From Atherinomorus stipes (lineage: Eukaryota; Chordata; Actinopteri; Atheriniformes; Atherinidae): a stretch of 64,000 bases of DNA. The DNA is taken from the NCBI GenBank assembly GCA_023101725.1, contig JALJCO010000093.1, positions 372,001-436,000 on the forward strand, read 5' to 3'. A program made the position numbers and the translations under genes. The notes under the pieces are model-generated. The model was not told the DNA's origin and did no database searches. It saw nothing but the letters and a program-made list of their open reading frames with translations. Position 1 is the stretch's first letter. The number at the start of each line of letters is the position of its first letter. Shown one piece after another: positions 20,401 to 34,100 of this stretch.

Positions 20401-23400
20401 CACTTTATTAGCATCTGAAACCTGATTTACATACCCTCGAACTGATATGAACTCCACAAGCATCCCTTATCTAATCTCATACAGCAGCATGCTATCAAAT
20501 ATCATGACTGTGGTATGATGAACAGTGATGAAAAGCAATAAATGCTGCATAGGCTGATAAAAAATAACGAAAACATCCATTGTAAATATGCATTACAGTA
20601 TCTTCTCATAAAACTTCTCTTCCTCAGTGTATTGTATAATGAAAACCCAGATTATTTTAAATAAGACAAGAAGTAAAAGATAAAGCCCTATCACAGGCAA
20701 ATTAAATCTCGTTAAAGAAAACATTTGGTGGAATTTAAATGAGGTTTTGACTGTCAGCAAATCTTTTATAAACACACAACGTTGCAAAATCTGGTGTTAC
20801 AGGCCAACACTGTAGATCAAAAGCCATTAGAGAAATCATTATGATACACCGCTGCAGTGCATGGCTTTTATCACGATGAGCATTATGAGAACTGTTGCTT
20901 ATCTTAATTCATTTCAACTTACACATCACACAACTGCAGATACTGACAAGTGCACCAGAAATCTAAAACGTATTCCTTTTTAAGTAGACTCATGTTGACA
21001 TTTTATTTTCAGAAAATATTTAATCTTGTTCAGTTTTTGTTTGATTTCTGCTTCAGTGGGAGTGAGTGGACTGCCATAAAGACTGCCAGAAAGTTGCGAA
21101 GGATGAACTATTGCAGTGTTAATGAGGGCTTTTTTTCATGCTGTTTGCCTACAAGCATAAGGAAAAAAAAACACTACAGTATTATACAAACTGCTGGTGT
21201 CAAAATCCAAATATGACAAAGCTGAGGATTATAGCTGACACAAGTTGTGCACAAGTTCTAAAAGTAGATAGAGAATCCAATAAACCTAATGCTTTACTTA
21301 TTTAGAGAACAAACAAAACAAAACCACAAACAACCCCAAAACAATATTGCATCTGTCCATCCATTTTCCATGACTAGAATGCAGGAACAAGTTGGAGGAT
21401 AGACTTCCAGATCTCCCTCTCTCCAGCCATCTCCTGAAGCTCTTCCAGAAAAACACAGAGGAGATTCCAAGTCAGTCAATGTATATAATTTTTTCAATGG
21501 TTCCAGGGTCTTTAAGAGGCTTCCTTACAAGTAAAACACGCCTAAAGTACCTCTCTCTCCTCCCCTGACCAGATGCTTCAACAGCCTAAAGTAGCTTCTT
21601 GTCTCAAAAAGGAGCAACGACTCTACATGGGCCCCTCCTCATGGCTAAGCTCCTTCCCCGTCTAGAAGAGTGAGACCAGCCACTAAAATGAGGAAGTTCA
21701 TTTCAGTTGGTTGTGTTTGAGATCTCGCTCTTTTGGTTCCAACCCACAACGCAACATAGATGGACTAACACATCCAAACTTAAAGCCCATTTCAGACTTG
21801 TGCTGGAAAGTGGTAATCGTGTAGACTTTGTACTTTATACCGCTTGTATTCAGACATGTGTACTGCTAGATGTTAGACTCCAGATGCTAGATGTAGCAGA
21901 CATGTACCAGCTGGTCCCCATGTCATAAGAGCGGTAATGTTGCGGCACATCGTTTTGGCTGAACGCACAAGAAAATGTTCCGGACAGAGTTGAAGGGAGA
22001 GCTGGGTGACTTATTGACTTATTCTGAGTATTTCCTAATGTCTGAATGTGGCCGCGAGGAAGCAACATGCTTGAAAAGATGAGTCCGGTGAAAGAGTTTA
22101 TTAGTTAATTGGAAAAAGACATTAGAGTTGGTGTTTTGATATGGACCATTAGATGTAAGCGATTTTTTTTTAAAGAACAAAGAGCCTCCACCACCTCACA
22201 ATCAGAAAAACTTTGCACCAAGGGGAGTGATTTAAGAGCGATGTTAACCTTTTTAGAAATACAAACACCACTCTAAAAACACAGCATGCTGTAGTTTGCA
22301 AGGTCACAGTGAAACCCATGTAGATTTTAAAACAGCCGAAGGCCCTCTCTCTCATTTCACAAGTCTAGCATTTGGCGAACACTGAACAACAATGGTAAGC
22401 ATAAAGGGACTGCAATGAGAAAGGCACTGTCTAAAGTCAAAACAGTCTACTGAAGGTACTGTGGACAAAACTATGTTTGATGAAAACATTTTGCACCTCA
22501 ATGAGGTTAAAAAAATATTGAGTTGATTATTGAGAGTTTGAAAGAAAAAAAAAGCAACTTTACAGTATTTAGAGCACTATATCATCTTTCAAATGTGATG
22601 GTGGTAGTATCATGATTTGGTCTATTTCATCACATCTAGGCTAAGTCTGTTTGTCATCATTGATTATGCGATTAATCTTGAGTTGTAACAGTGAATGATG
22701 AAAGAAAATGCCAAGAGATCTGTTTATGAAATCAAAATCTAAGCTATTCTGAGATATAATCTGATATTTTCTTCCATTAAGAGGGAGAAAATAAATGTTT
22801 TGAGACTGAAAAGTCCTTATCTTACTTCAGAAGAAATATTGTTAAAGCACCTGAGGTGAGCATGGTCGATGGTCACGCACTGCTGTTGAACAGATGCATG
22901 ACGCAGAGTTACTTTACTGAGCATATATGGTGATGTGATGGTTTGGGGCTGTTTTGCTGCTTCAGGACCTGAAAGACTTGCTGTGGTAAATGGAACCATG
23001 AATTCTGCTGTCTACCAAAAAATCCTGAAGAAGAATGTCTGGCCATCTGTTCATGATCTCAAGTTGAAGCGCACTTGGGTTCTGCAGCAGGACAATGATC
23101 CAAAACACACCAGCAAGTCCACCTCTGAATGGCTTAAAAACAACAAAATGAAGACTTTGGAGTGGCCTAGTCAAAGTCCCGACCTGCTTCCGATTGAGAT
23201 GCTGTGGCATGACCTTATAAAAGGTGGTTCATGCTTGAAAACCCTCCAATGTGGCTGAATTACAACAATTCTGCAAAGATGAGTGGGCCAAAATTCCTCC
23301 ACAGCGCTGTAGAAGACTGATTGCCAGTTATCGCAAAAGCTTGATTGCAGTTGTTGCTGCTAAGGGTGGCCCAGTCAGTTGTGAGGTTTAAAGGGCAATC

Positions 23401-26400
23401 ACTTTATCACACAGGGCCATGTGGGTTTGGATTTTTGTCCTCCCTTAAAAAAAATCTCCATTTAAAAACTGCATTTTGTGTTTACTTGTGTTATCTTTGT
23501 TTCACATTTAAATTTGTTTGATGATCTGAAACATGTAAGTGTGACAAACATACAAAAAAATAAGAAATCAGGAAGGGAGCAAACATTTTTTCACACAACT
23601 GTAAATAATAGAATGTGACATATTCACTTCATGAGTTCTGTTATTCTGCATTAAGGGCTTGTGAGAAAACCCCGTTTTATACCATACAGAAATAAAGCTT
23701 TTACAAACTTATAAACACACTGTGCACTACATGCTGCAAATGCATTGTAATCTAACACAGACATTTACTTGTAACCACAATTTGGCAAAAGGTGAAAATG
23801 TCAAGGTAAAACTAGGTGAACTCTGCTCTGGTTTTGACTCATTAGGACCACAACACTAATGTGTGTATTCATAAGATCACAACATTGGAGGGGAAAAAAG
23901 AAGGTCAAATCAAAAGTGGAAATCCTGGTGGTCGAGATGTTCAAGTCTTATCTTGCACCGTCTTACCCACACTTGTAGACTCAAGCAAATGGCAAAAACT
24001 AACACACATATGTATATATGTAATATATAAATCTCTCAACACAAGCATAAAGAAGATTTATTTGATCATTTTAAATGGTGTTTGAAGTTCCTATCTACTT
24101 TTAAGCAGTGATGGACTCTTTTCTTTTTATTTCTTCCTGGATCTTCCTGGATGCCTGGATCTTTAGCTGAAGCTCATTCCCCGTGTTTGTCTGAGAGGCT
24201 GAATACAGTATGCAATATGTAAAACAAGCTGGTCACTCACTGACTGTCTCAATGATGTCGGTGAAGAAGCCATAGGGCACAAGGGGCTCGGGAAGCTCAC
24301 GGAAGAAAAGTTTCAAAGCTCCCGTGATGACATGAATGTCCTCCCACTCGCTTTCGTCCAAATTCAGCTTCTCCTCTGAGACACAAGGAGGAAAAGAGGA
24401 GGAGGAAAAATTCATGCAGACAAAGTCAGAGGGAGGTGAATGAAAGGCAAGGAAATGTGGAAAAGAGGGACAAAGAGTTGAGATGAAACAACAGTAGTCA
24501 CCGCATCATTTAGCATGAATTCAGTTCACCGCTGAGGCATAACAGCAAGGCTTGTAGCTGCAGGAGGGAGATAGACAAATAAGAGAAGACCACAAACACA
24601 CTCAAGACAATGAAGCACACTTCTTTTTCGCCATACAGGTCTGACTAACGGTTCTCATGTTGGATGAAAGCAGCCAGAAAAAGAAAAAAAAAAAATCATT
24701 AATTTGATCATATATTAACACGGTCAAAATTTTAGCTGTAAACAAGGACAATCTATCTTATTCCAAGATGAGAAACATCAGCCAGACGCCTCACAAGCAG
24801 CTGATTCCCGACTTTGTCCACTTGGTGGCAGCCATGGACTGTGTGAGACGTCGCTGTACAACCTGCTGCATGTTATTACATCAGAAAACTTGAAGCACAA
24901 AAGCCTTAAGGGACACACACACACACACACGCACGCACGCACACACACACATCAAGCAAATGGTAGCACAACAACAACAACAAAAAAAAACACAAAACAA
25001 AAAAATGCTGTTTGGTGCCCGTCTGTGCGGCAGCTCAGCGCTGTGTGTCAGCGCTGTGGGTGGGGATTCTGGGGAGCTTTTTTAGACTCAACTGTTCACA
25101 TAATGCAACACATGATGCACAAAACAAGCAGGCTGAGGCTGAGTAAGAAGTGAAAGCGGCCGTTTTCTCCGTCTGCCTGATTCTACCTTGCACCAACTCC
25201 GCTGGGAACATGTAACGGCCGTCAGTGGTCACCGCTCGTTCTGCAAAGACCAACAGTTACTCAGACGGCTTATCTGCTGCGTCTGCTTTATCAGAGGGAT
25301 GCTTTGTACAGGGGGCTGGGACAATTAGAGATTTCATTTGGGTACAGTGAGTGTGATGTGAGTGGAGCTTTATATTTCAGCTATATTATCAACATTCAAA
25401 CAAAACAGCATCACTAAGCATTTATCATTAGTATAAGTAGGTGGAAAAGAGGAAGTCCCCCATTTATCAACATCCATTTCTCTTCCACCTCCCTTGAGAT
25501 TTTCACTGTCTGGCCTCATTATCATAAAATGAAACAATAATTAATTCTGGTTCAGTTTTCCCCTCCTCTTCCTCTTCGCTCTCACCGTGGTTCACCAGAA
25601 AGCGGAGTTTCTGAATCACTGCCAGGTTTCCTGACACTCTGTAGATGCCGTCAGTGTCCAGTCCTGCAACATATCACACAGCACAGGTCAGAGAGGTGGA
25701 GGGATCTCCATAACTCTCAGAGCATTAGCATTAGCATTAAAATGTAGCTGTTTCATTCTTAAATAAGTACAAAAATAGGTTTCCTCAGATTTGAAGGCAG
25801 TCTGGGTTAATCTGATTGTTCTGCTGGTCTCGGTAGTCACATTTTCTGTGAATTAATAATTCAGGATACCAAGGAAGTTTGTTATGTCCCATATGTGTCC
25901 AAAGATGTGTGACTAAGTGGAGCAAATGCACAGATTAGCACTTTTAGTCATCTAAAAAAGAAAAAAAAAAAAAAGGAAAAAAGGACATTGCATAATTTTA
26001 AAAATAAAATGATGCAGAATTTCTTCCTCCCACACTACTTTCAATATCAGCTATTAAACAAGTCAGGCGTTTTGTCACGTGGATTCTAAATAATCAGTGT
26101 TGATGAAGACCAAAGTTGAAACTACAGTTAAGAAATATCAGCTCTATTTAAAACATTTTCACAGCTTTACACTTATGTGAAGTTGCTCTCTGCAAAGTCA
26201 CCAGACTCAAAAGCAATAATCTTAACTCAGGAGAGAACAGGAGCTGCTGATTTACCACTGTTTTAAAGCATTAAATTCAATCTTATCTAAGTTGGAAATG
26301 CATAAGACAAGCAAGAGTACAAATAAATGAAGTACAAATGAAGGCAGTAGTCCAACAGCATCTCCTGCACTCTGAGATCATCTCCCATCATCTATTGTAC

Positions 26401-27056
26401 TCTGTACTCTTGATATGTCACTTATAATGCCATAAATGAAAACTTATTTTGTTTTATGGTATGGAAATCTAATATATATCCTTCACTCAATCAATTACAA
26501 TTCTCTGTGAAAGTCTTGAACCGATAATTTCTTTACGTACTGGCAGGAAACGAGTGCAGCAACAACCATCAAAGTCGATATTTGGCATGAGTACCTTTAT
26601 TCTCCAACACAGTCTGACCTGTTTTGCTGTAATTTCCTTTAACAGTCTTTAGCAATAGTTTTTATAGGACATTTCAAAGCTCTTCTTTGGATGCTAGCTG
26701 CATTTTCTTTCATTCTCTGTCAAAGTGATCCCACACTGCTTCAGTGATGTTGAAGTGTGGATTCTGGGGAGTCATCACTCCATAAGATCTACTGCCACCG
26801 ATTTTCAGTCCACTTCTTGCATCACTCGTCATACCTCAGCCGTTTCTCCCCATTTCCTGTCTTTATGAATGGCTTCTTGACAGCCAACCTTCCATGGAGA
26901 TCATTCTCTAATGAAGCTTCAATAAACAATGGATGGAAATAACTGAAGTGCCAGATGCATTCTCAGTTCCTGTTTCAGGTCTATTGTGTATTTTCCACCA
27001 CCCCCATTTCCCAAGGACATAATTTTGAGATATTGTTCATTTGCTTTAAATAGTTC

Positions 27057-27096
<40 letters not shown>

Positions 27097-28083
27097 ATGT
27101 CATCATGTCATTTTCTGTACCGCTTATCCAGTTCAGGGTCGCGGGGGTTGCTGGAGCCTATCCCAGCTATTAACAGGCGAGAGGCGGGGTACACCCTGGA
27201 CAGGTCGCCAGTCTGTCGCAGGGCCAACACAGAGAGACAGACAACCATGCACTCTCACATTCATACCTAGGGGCAATTTAGAGTGATCAATTAACCTAAC
27301 ATGCATGTCTTTGGACTGTGGGAGGAAGCCGGAGTACCCGGAGAGAACCCACGCATACACGGGGATATATATATATACATATATGTAGGGATTAAACAAC
27401 GAGGAGCCATGCTTTATGTAAGGGATAATGCCCAACGAGGTGTCCATTATCAGAAGTTAATGGACTTGCGGAGGCAACCATCCAACGCGGAGCAGAGGAT
27501 GGTTGGCTTAACATGAAATAAATGTTAAGCCAAATATCAATATCAATATTTAAGTTATTTTTACAGTTAAAATAGTAAGTTCTGTTGCCATGGTTACCAA
27601 CTAGTGTTTGAGTCAGATTTAAAACAATCGGGCTGTTTGTTCGGAGCTTCTTTTCTAGGTGTCCATAATCACTTTTTAACGGAAACCCTGCAGCCAATCA
27701 GAATCGAGTATGCACTCTGACCATGGTATAAACAGTTTCAACGCACGATGCGGAGTCTAGAACACCACGACGCGCAGTGGAGTAGTGTTCCTCCGCGGAG
27801 TGTAATAAAACTGTATAATGCACGGATCTGAGTAGTTTAATCCGCTTATACCATGGTCGCAGAGAGTAAACATTTAATGACAAATGTTTATTCACTTTTT
27901 AAGCTCGCTAAACATTTTTGAATGTAGGAACTATTTTATGCTGGCAGCTGGTTTGAGTATTGCTATGGTGATAACATTCCATGGCGGAATGATATGACAG
28001 TGATCTAACAGTAGCTGTGCGTATATACAAAAATAATGCACACCAGTTGACATTAGAATTCTCTCTGACCATGGTATAAATAA

Positions 28084-28158
<75 letters not shown>

Positions 28159-31100
28159 ATACACACACATAGATACACATATATATAGATACTAGTAACA
28201 AAGTGTCTAAAATACTATTTAAAATGGTCTTCGCTAGGTTGTATGCTATGTGTGGACAACTCTGGATTATCGCTTCAGTTTTAATTAATTTCAAGGCTTT
28301 TAATTCTTGAATGATTTCAGGGTCACTTCAAGTGACTGAACAAATAAGCTAAAAAAAAAGCAACATTTTCAATTAAAACATAAGGTAAACTACAAGGACT
28401 GGACTGAAAATGAGAAAAAAAACAGCAATCATTTACAGTGTGATGTTCTATAATGGACTATATGCACAACTGCACAACTTCCTGAACTTAAACGTAACCT
28501 TGAACTTGAACTACAGTTCCCTTAGCTTATTTAGTCACTCAACACCCAATACCAGATCTTTAAATGTCTAACACTTTTTTGTTTTTTGTTTGTATGTGTG
28601 TATTAAATATTTATTCCTGCATTGTTTCTAAACCAGACAATCCTCTTTCATTCATCCCTCTCCCTGCCTGGCAGCTGTCACAACCTCCTCTCTGAATCTC
28701 AGTGTTTTAGTCAGCTCTGCATCTTCATCTCTCTACCATCACAATCATTATTAAAGGAAATGGGGTAGATGATTTCCTTTATCCAGTAAGACCGTTAGAA
28801 CACTGAGCTCCGAGCTGCTGTCAGCTGATGCTCCAAACTAATTTGTGCGCGTTTTCTCATGTGTTTTCATAGAGACGAGATCACATCAGTGGAGACGTGT
28901 TCGCAGCTACTGTACCTCTCCTCTCCACAGCCTCAGTACAAAGTCTGACGAAGCGAGGGATGGTGCCCTTCTCTCTTTCGCAGAGCATCTCCAGGCGACA
29001 GCCAAACACCTGATCTGAGGAGCCATGACAGAAGGACACAAACAGACTCTTTATGTTGGTTTAGAAGTTTCACGCTCTTTTTCTTTTTTTTTTAAAAACC
29101 AAGACATGATGTAAGAGCTCCAAGCTTATGTTAATCTTCTGGTAAGGTTTGGACTCACTATGAGAGAAAAACCTCCATGTTTGACTTGGTTCCCAGCAGA
29201 TGTGTAAGCTCACACTAAATGATGCAATGCAACTCGTGCACTGAACTCTATAGGCTACGGGCATACTCAAGTGCATGCCATTACCCAGCTGTATAACAGC
29301 ACTGTACACTGTAGGATTTTGGAGAAAGCAATGCTGCACTTGATCAAACAGCATCTCTCCACAGAAGCATGTTTGCAGTGCTTATAATTTTACAAAAACT
29401 TGGAGGTCTTGAAGTGAGAGATGATTCATTCGCGTCAGATATCTGCAGATGCTTCAAAGTTCACTGCAACTAAACATGCAGAAAATCTTGTTATAGATGA
29501 GGATGCAGGTGAGACCCCCACCTCAAACAGTTTCAGTCACACACATAAGCCTGTTCCCAGCACGTACTGGAACACAGTTTGCTTTATTTCCATCATGATT
29601 CCATCTGCGTGGCCTGTTCCTGGTTCTCTTGCTTTCATTGTTCTCTGCTAACCCTTTTATCTTATTCAGTCTGCACATCACTATCATGTGCATACGTAGC
29701 TCTTAAAGGGATGTCATGCACTTCAGACTTTGACAATGTTGGAACCGATATGTAAATGTTACAAGGCCTGACCTAGTAAGATTACAGGAAGAGTGACTTA
29801 TTCATGATATGAAGCCAGTATGCTCAGACTCCATCATATTAATGGAAAGGATGGGTTTCTGACTGGGGCTGTGACATTAAACCTTTATGGAAGCTGCAGC
29901 GGATGCTGTTTAGAAGAGGGGAAAAAGTTGGGTGGGGGAGTTGGGTCTAAGGTGTCCTGTAAGATGAGGTTTGAGAGGCTGACAATTTACAAAAAAACTA
30001 ACATCAAAAAAACAAATGAAAAACCCAAATGCAAAATAACCTAAAAATAGAAATTTGCATAAACTTACATTGGGTATGCATCAAGCAGCCACTTACGCTT
30101 CCAGCAATTTCTATCCAGACTTGTCCTTAAACTTTATCATTTTTATCCTGTTACTGTAAATGTTTGTGTGAAATTAGTGCATGGATTCTTGAGTTACAGT
30201 TGGGGGTTATAAATAATTAGGACTGGGCTGTACAGGGCTGAGCATACCAGCTGGTGCTGCATCATGTAATCGTAAACAATAAACATTTCTCATCATTATC
30301 AGTTCTGAGTACAGAAGAAAAATATCTTTTAACAATTAAGACAATAAAACTCCTGGTTCTTGTTCTAAAATACAAGATAACGACAACTTGTATCTATTGG
30401 AGCTCTAATTAGACTTCTTTGATCAAAGACTTAAGAGCTGTGCCAATTTCCTGTTTCGTTATTTTTTTCCAAGAGTCTGTCAGTCTGAGTTGGTTACTGG
30501 GACAACAGGAACAGCAGGTATTAAAAAGGTGAGGTTAGTAAAAAAAAAAAAAGGAGTTTAAATGAGTAACTGCATCAGATCTGTTCCTTAGGGATTTCCT
30601 CAAGTGGGACAGAGGACAGCTCAGCTGGACCATCCTGTTAATCTTTCAAACACTAACATCTTACAGATTAATGCTCAAGTTAACATTATTATGTGAATCT
30701 CGATCACTTACATTAAAAATGAACCATATTTTGTTTTTATCTGCTAATAGCAGGGACAGTTCTCGAAAATATTGACAAGGGCCCATGAGAGACCTTAAAG
30801 GTAATCAGGAGAATGAAAAAACAAAGGTCTAGATTTGAGGACATAATCATCTGATGATTACTACTAATGTTTATCTGCTCATAGCAGGGGCTGAGATGAG
30901 ACATAAAGGCATCTTTATTCTAGAAAGTATGGATGGGGGCCTGTCAATGTCAATGTCAATGTCAGGTTTATTTATATAGCACATTTTTAAAAGGCCAGTG
31001 GCCAACCAAAGTGCTTTACAGAATAAAAGACAGCAATGAATAAAGTGTGTTGGGGCACTGTGTTGGGGCACAGGTTGGAAAATGGCAAGCACATGTGGAG

Positions 31101-34100
31101 ACCTTAAAGGGGAAGTTCGGGATTTTGACATAGGGCCTCATTTTCGAATAAGCCAGGGTCCTACTCATCACTGGAGACAGTTTCATCTTATTTCATCTCA
31201 TATTCTTATTACTGGTGGACCCCGATGCTAATGCTAGCATAAGTCAATAGGAATCTATTGACTAGCTTGTCATTAATAATCGTATCCACTCCACAGACCA
31301 CCCGAGGCAAATCAGTTATAACACAGGACTATCTGTGTAAATGCCGTGTTAACAAAATAATGTTACAAATAAAACTTACCTTGCATCACAAACTGCACAT
31401 TACATTTTGAGGAACTAGTTTGTCACCAGCAGCAGAATGATACATTGCTTCTGGGTGGTAAAACAGGAGAGCAATGCAGTTCAAAACAAACAGAAGCGTG
31501 CCACAGTCTTCGCACATTTTCGATAGCTTGTTAGTTACAGAATAAAGAACAGTAATAGGCAACATGGTTTGTAAGTGTTCATTTTCATTTACAGGAGCTG
31601 CTACTGTAATCAAATTCCTTCGTACACTTAACGGCAGATGATGTCACTCCGCTGCCAAATACCAGAGGTAAAAATGTGTAGCCGCTGAGACACTATCAAA
31701 ATGTAGTGCAATACAAGGTTAGTTTTATTTGTAACATTATTTTGTTAACATGGAATTTACAAAGATAGCCTTGTGTTATAACTGATTTGTCTCAGGTATT
31801 CTGTGGAGTGGATGCGATTGTTCTTAATGACAAGCTAGCAGATTCCTATTGACTTATGCTAGCATTAGCATCGGGGACAACTGGTAACAAGAATATGAGA
31901 TGAAATAAGATGAAACTGTCTCCAGTGATGAGTAGGACTCTGGCTTATTCGAAAATGAGGCCCTACGTCAAAAATCCTGAACTTCCCCTTTAAATATAAA
32001 AAAGTGAATGAAAAATTTGAGGTAAAATTTGAGGTAATATTTTTCTGATTATTGCAACTAAAGTGGTAATATTCATTCTCTTCATTTTCAAATGAAAATA
32101 AACACTTGAGCAAAATATGAAGAAATTCCTATCCAGCTATTGGAGATATTTTGATTACAGGAATGTAAATTGTAAAAGTACCCTTCAAAACAGATAGTAT
32201 GCTGGGTAAAATGTTAATAAAAATAAGATGCAATGATGTGCAAGTCCTATAAACTAATATATTTATCCACAGCAGGACACAGAAAACATACAAAATGCTT
32301 AGACTGGAACAAATTTACCAATTCATTAAAAAATATGTTAGTTTATGAAGGTGATGGGAGCAACATGTATAAAAACATGGGCCACAAAAAGGCTTGAAAT
32401 GCAAGTATTACTAAACATAAAAAGCTAGAGAAAGAAGTTATTAGTGACTAGCTCAACAGGCAGCAGATAAGTACAGTAACATGTTTGGGGATAAAAGAGT
32501 GAATGCCTTCAGAAGTGAAGATGAGCAGAAGTCCAGTACTCTAAAAAAAAAAGAAAAAAACTGTCTAAACTGGTGGTGCAATTCTAGAAGCATAAAACTG
32601 CAAAGACTACATGGTACGTGAGGTACTAGTTCTCCATAATCTCCAGTTCCTAAGGTGTGACTACATTAAGAACAGATATGATTCTGTCATGGAAATCACA
32701 AGACAGACTTTGGAACGCGTCCAGGAATAATTTTTTGTACTCACTGTGCCATCCACTAATGCAGCTTAAAGCTCTACCATCCACAGAAAAAGCCAGATGT
32801 GACAACGACCCAGAAATACTGCTGTCTTCTTTGGGCCAAAGCTTAATCACAATGTGGTTTTATTGTTAGATGAAGAGGAAAATAAATTACATTTATTATG
32901 GAAATCGTGGACTACAGAAAAGAGGGACCATCTATCTTGTTAACAGTCCCCTATCTGCGTCTCTGATGGTATGAGGGTGTATTAATGCCTTTGAACTGGC
33001 ACTTGCACATCTGAAAAGACACCATCACTTCTGAAAATATACGGGCTTTAGAACGGCATCCTGTATGCTGCCATCCACGTGGCGTCTTTCAGGAAAGGCC
33101 TGGCTTTATAGTGAAGAGTACAGATGCTGGACTCACCTGTCTGTAGTCCGGACCTGTTACCAACTGAAAACATGAGGTGCATCATAAAATATAAAATATG
33201 ACAAAGAAGATCCAGGAATGTTGACCTGCTAGAAAGCACTCTTATGTCTCTTAAATCCACAAAAAAAAGAGAAGATGCTTCACAGGAGAAAATGTGGGTG
33301 CCGCCCCAACTTTTCTAAAATGTGTTGCTGCCATCAAATTCAAGTTGACTTCATATTTCTAATCTTGCTTTCAGCATTTTACATGCTTTTTGTGTTCTAT
33401 TTGTGAATACAATATTGATATAAGTACAATAATACAATAAACGTACAATAAATCAATAATTTATAATTAGATATGCAAATAATTGAATTATGTTTTTAAT
33501 TACATTTTACACAATATCTTTTTCTATAGACTTTTAAGGAACTTGGGTTGTACTTTACAATCATGCTGAATAGTAGGGCTGCCACAAACGGTTATTTTGA
33601 CAATCGAATAGTCACTGATTAGTTTGGCGATTAGTCGACTAATTGGATCATATGGAAATTGTAGCACATTCACAGAACAATTCAACATTTTGGACACTTT
33701 CTCATTGAATCTAATGGAAAAATGTGTCTAAACTTTTGACAAGTTTTGTGTGTGTTTATTTTTGTCAATATACAATTCAAGAAAAGATGATCCCAATCGC
33801 TATGACGATGCATGTGCGTCAAGGACAGAAAGGCAGACAAGGCAGTGGAAGGTACAGCAACAATTTTGAGAGGAAAAACAAAGCTTAAAAACAATAAATG
33901 AGTCAATTATGAAATTAATCACTGACTATTTTGATAGTCGACGATTAGTCGAATATCGACTAATCGTGGCAGACCTATTGAATAGTTGTTGCTGCTAAGA
34001 AAGTAAGGTTTTACCAATGAAGTAATTAAAAGCTTTGCAAGTAACCAAACATAACACCAAAACCTCTGTAGTATCTAGGGGTGGTCACAATTAATCGATG

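Larger units (their letters stand above)
20336..24240 (-). other. arhgap intron with a dispersed repeat and Tc1 remnants
   Basis: 3.9 kb. It contains the teleost repeat at about 21345-21690 and Tc1 transposase sequence at about 22900-23601. The stretch 22380-22900 includes one line resembling a second Tc1 copy (GTGATGGTGGTAGTATCATG at 22596) but could not be bounded. Confidence 0.5.
25664..28915 (-). other. arhgap intron rich in repeats
   Basis: 3.25 kb. It holds a Tc1 relic (26530-26960), two long TA tracts, a teleost dispersed repeat (27094-27365) and a repeated palindromic motif (27716-28080). The exon-proximal 800 bases show nothing. Confidence 0.55.

Noticed and set aside
29005..29014. 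Alternative arhgap exon n acceptor at ATCAG|GTG
   Set aside because: It would lose the invariant Asp-Gln of KDQVFG and break the phase; the acceptor five bases upstream fits.
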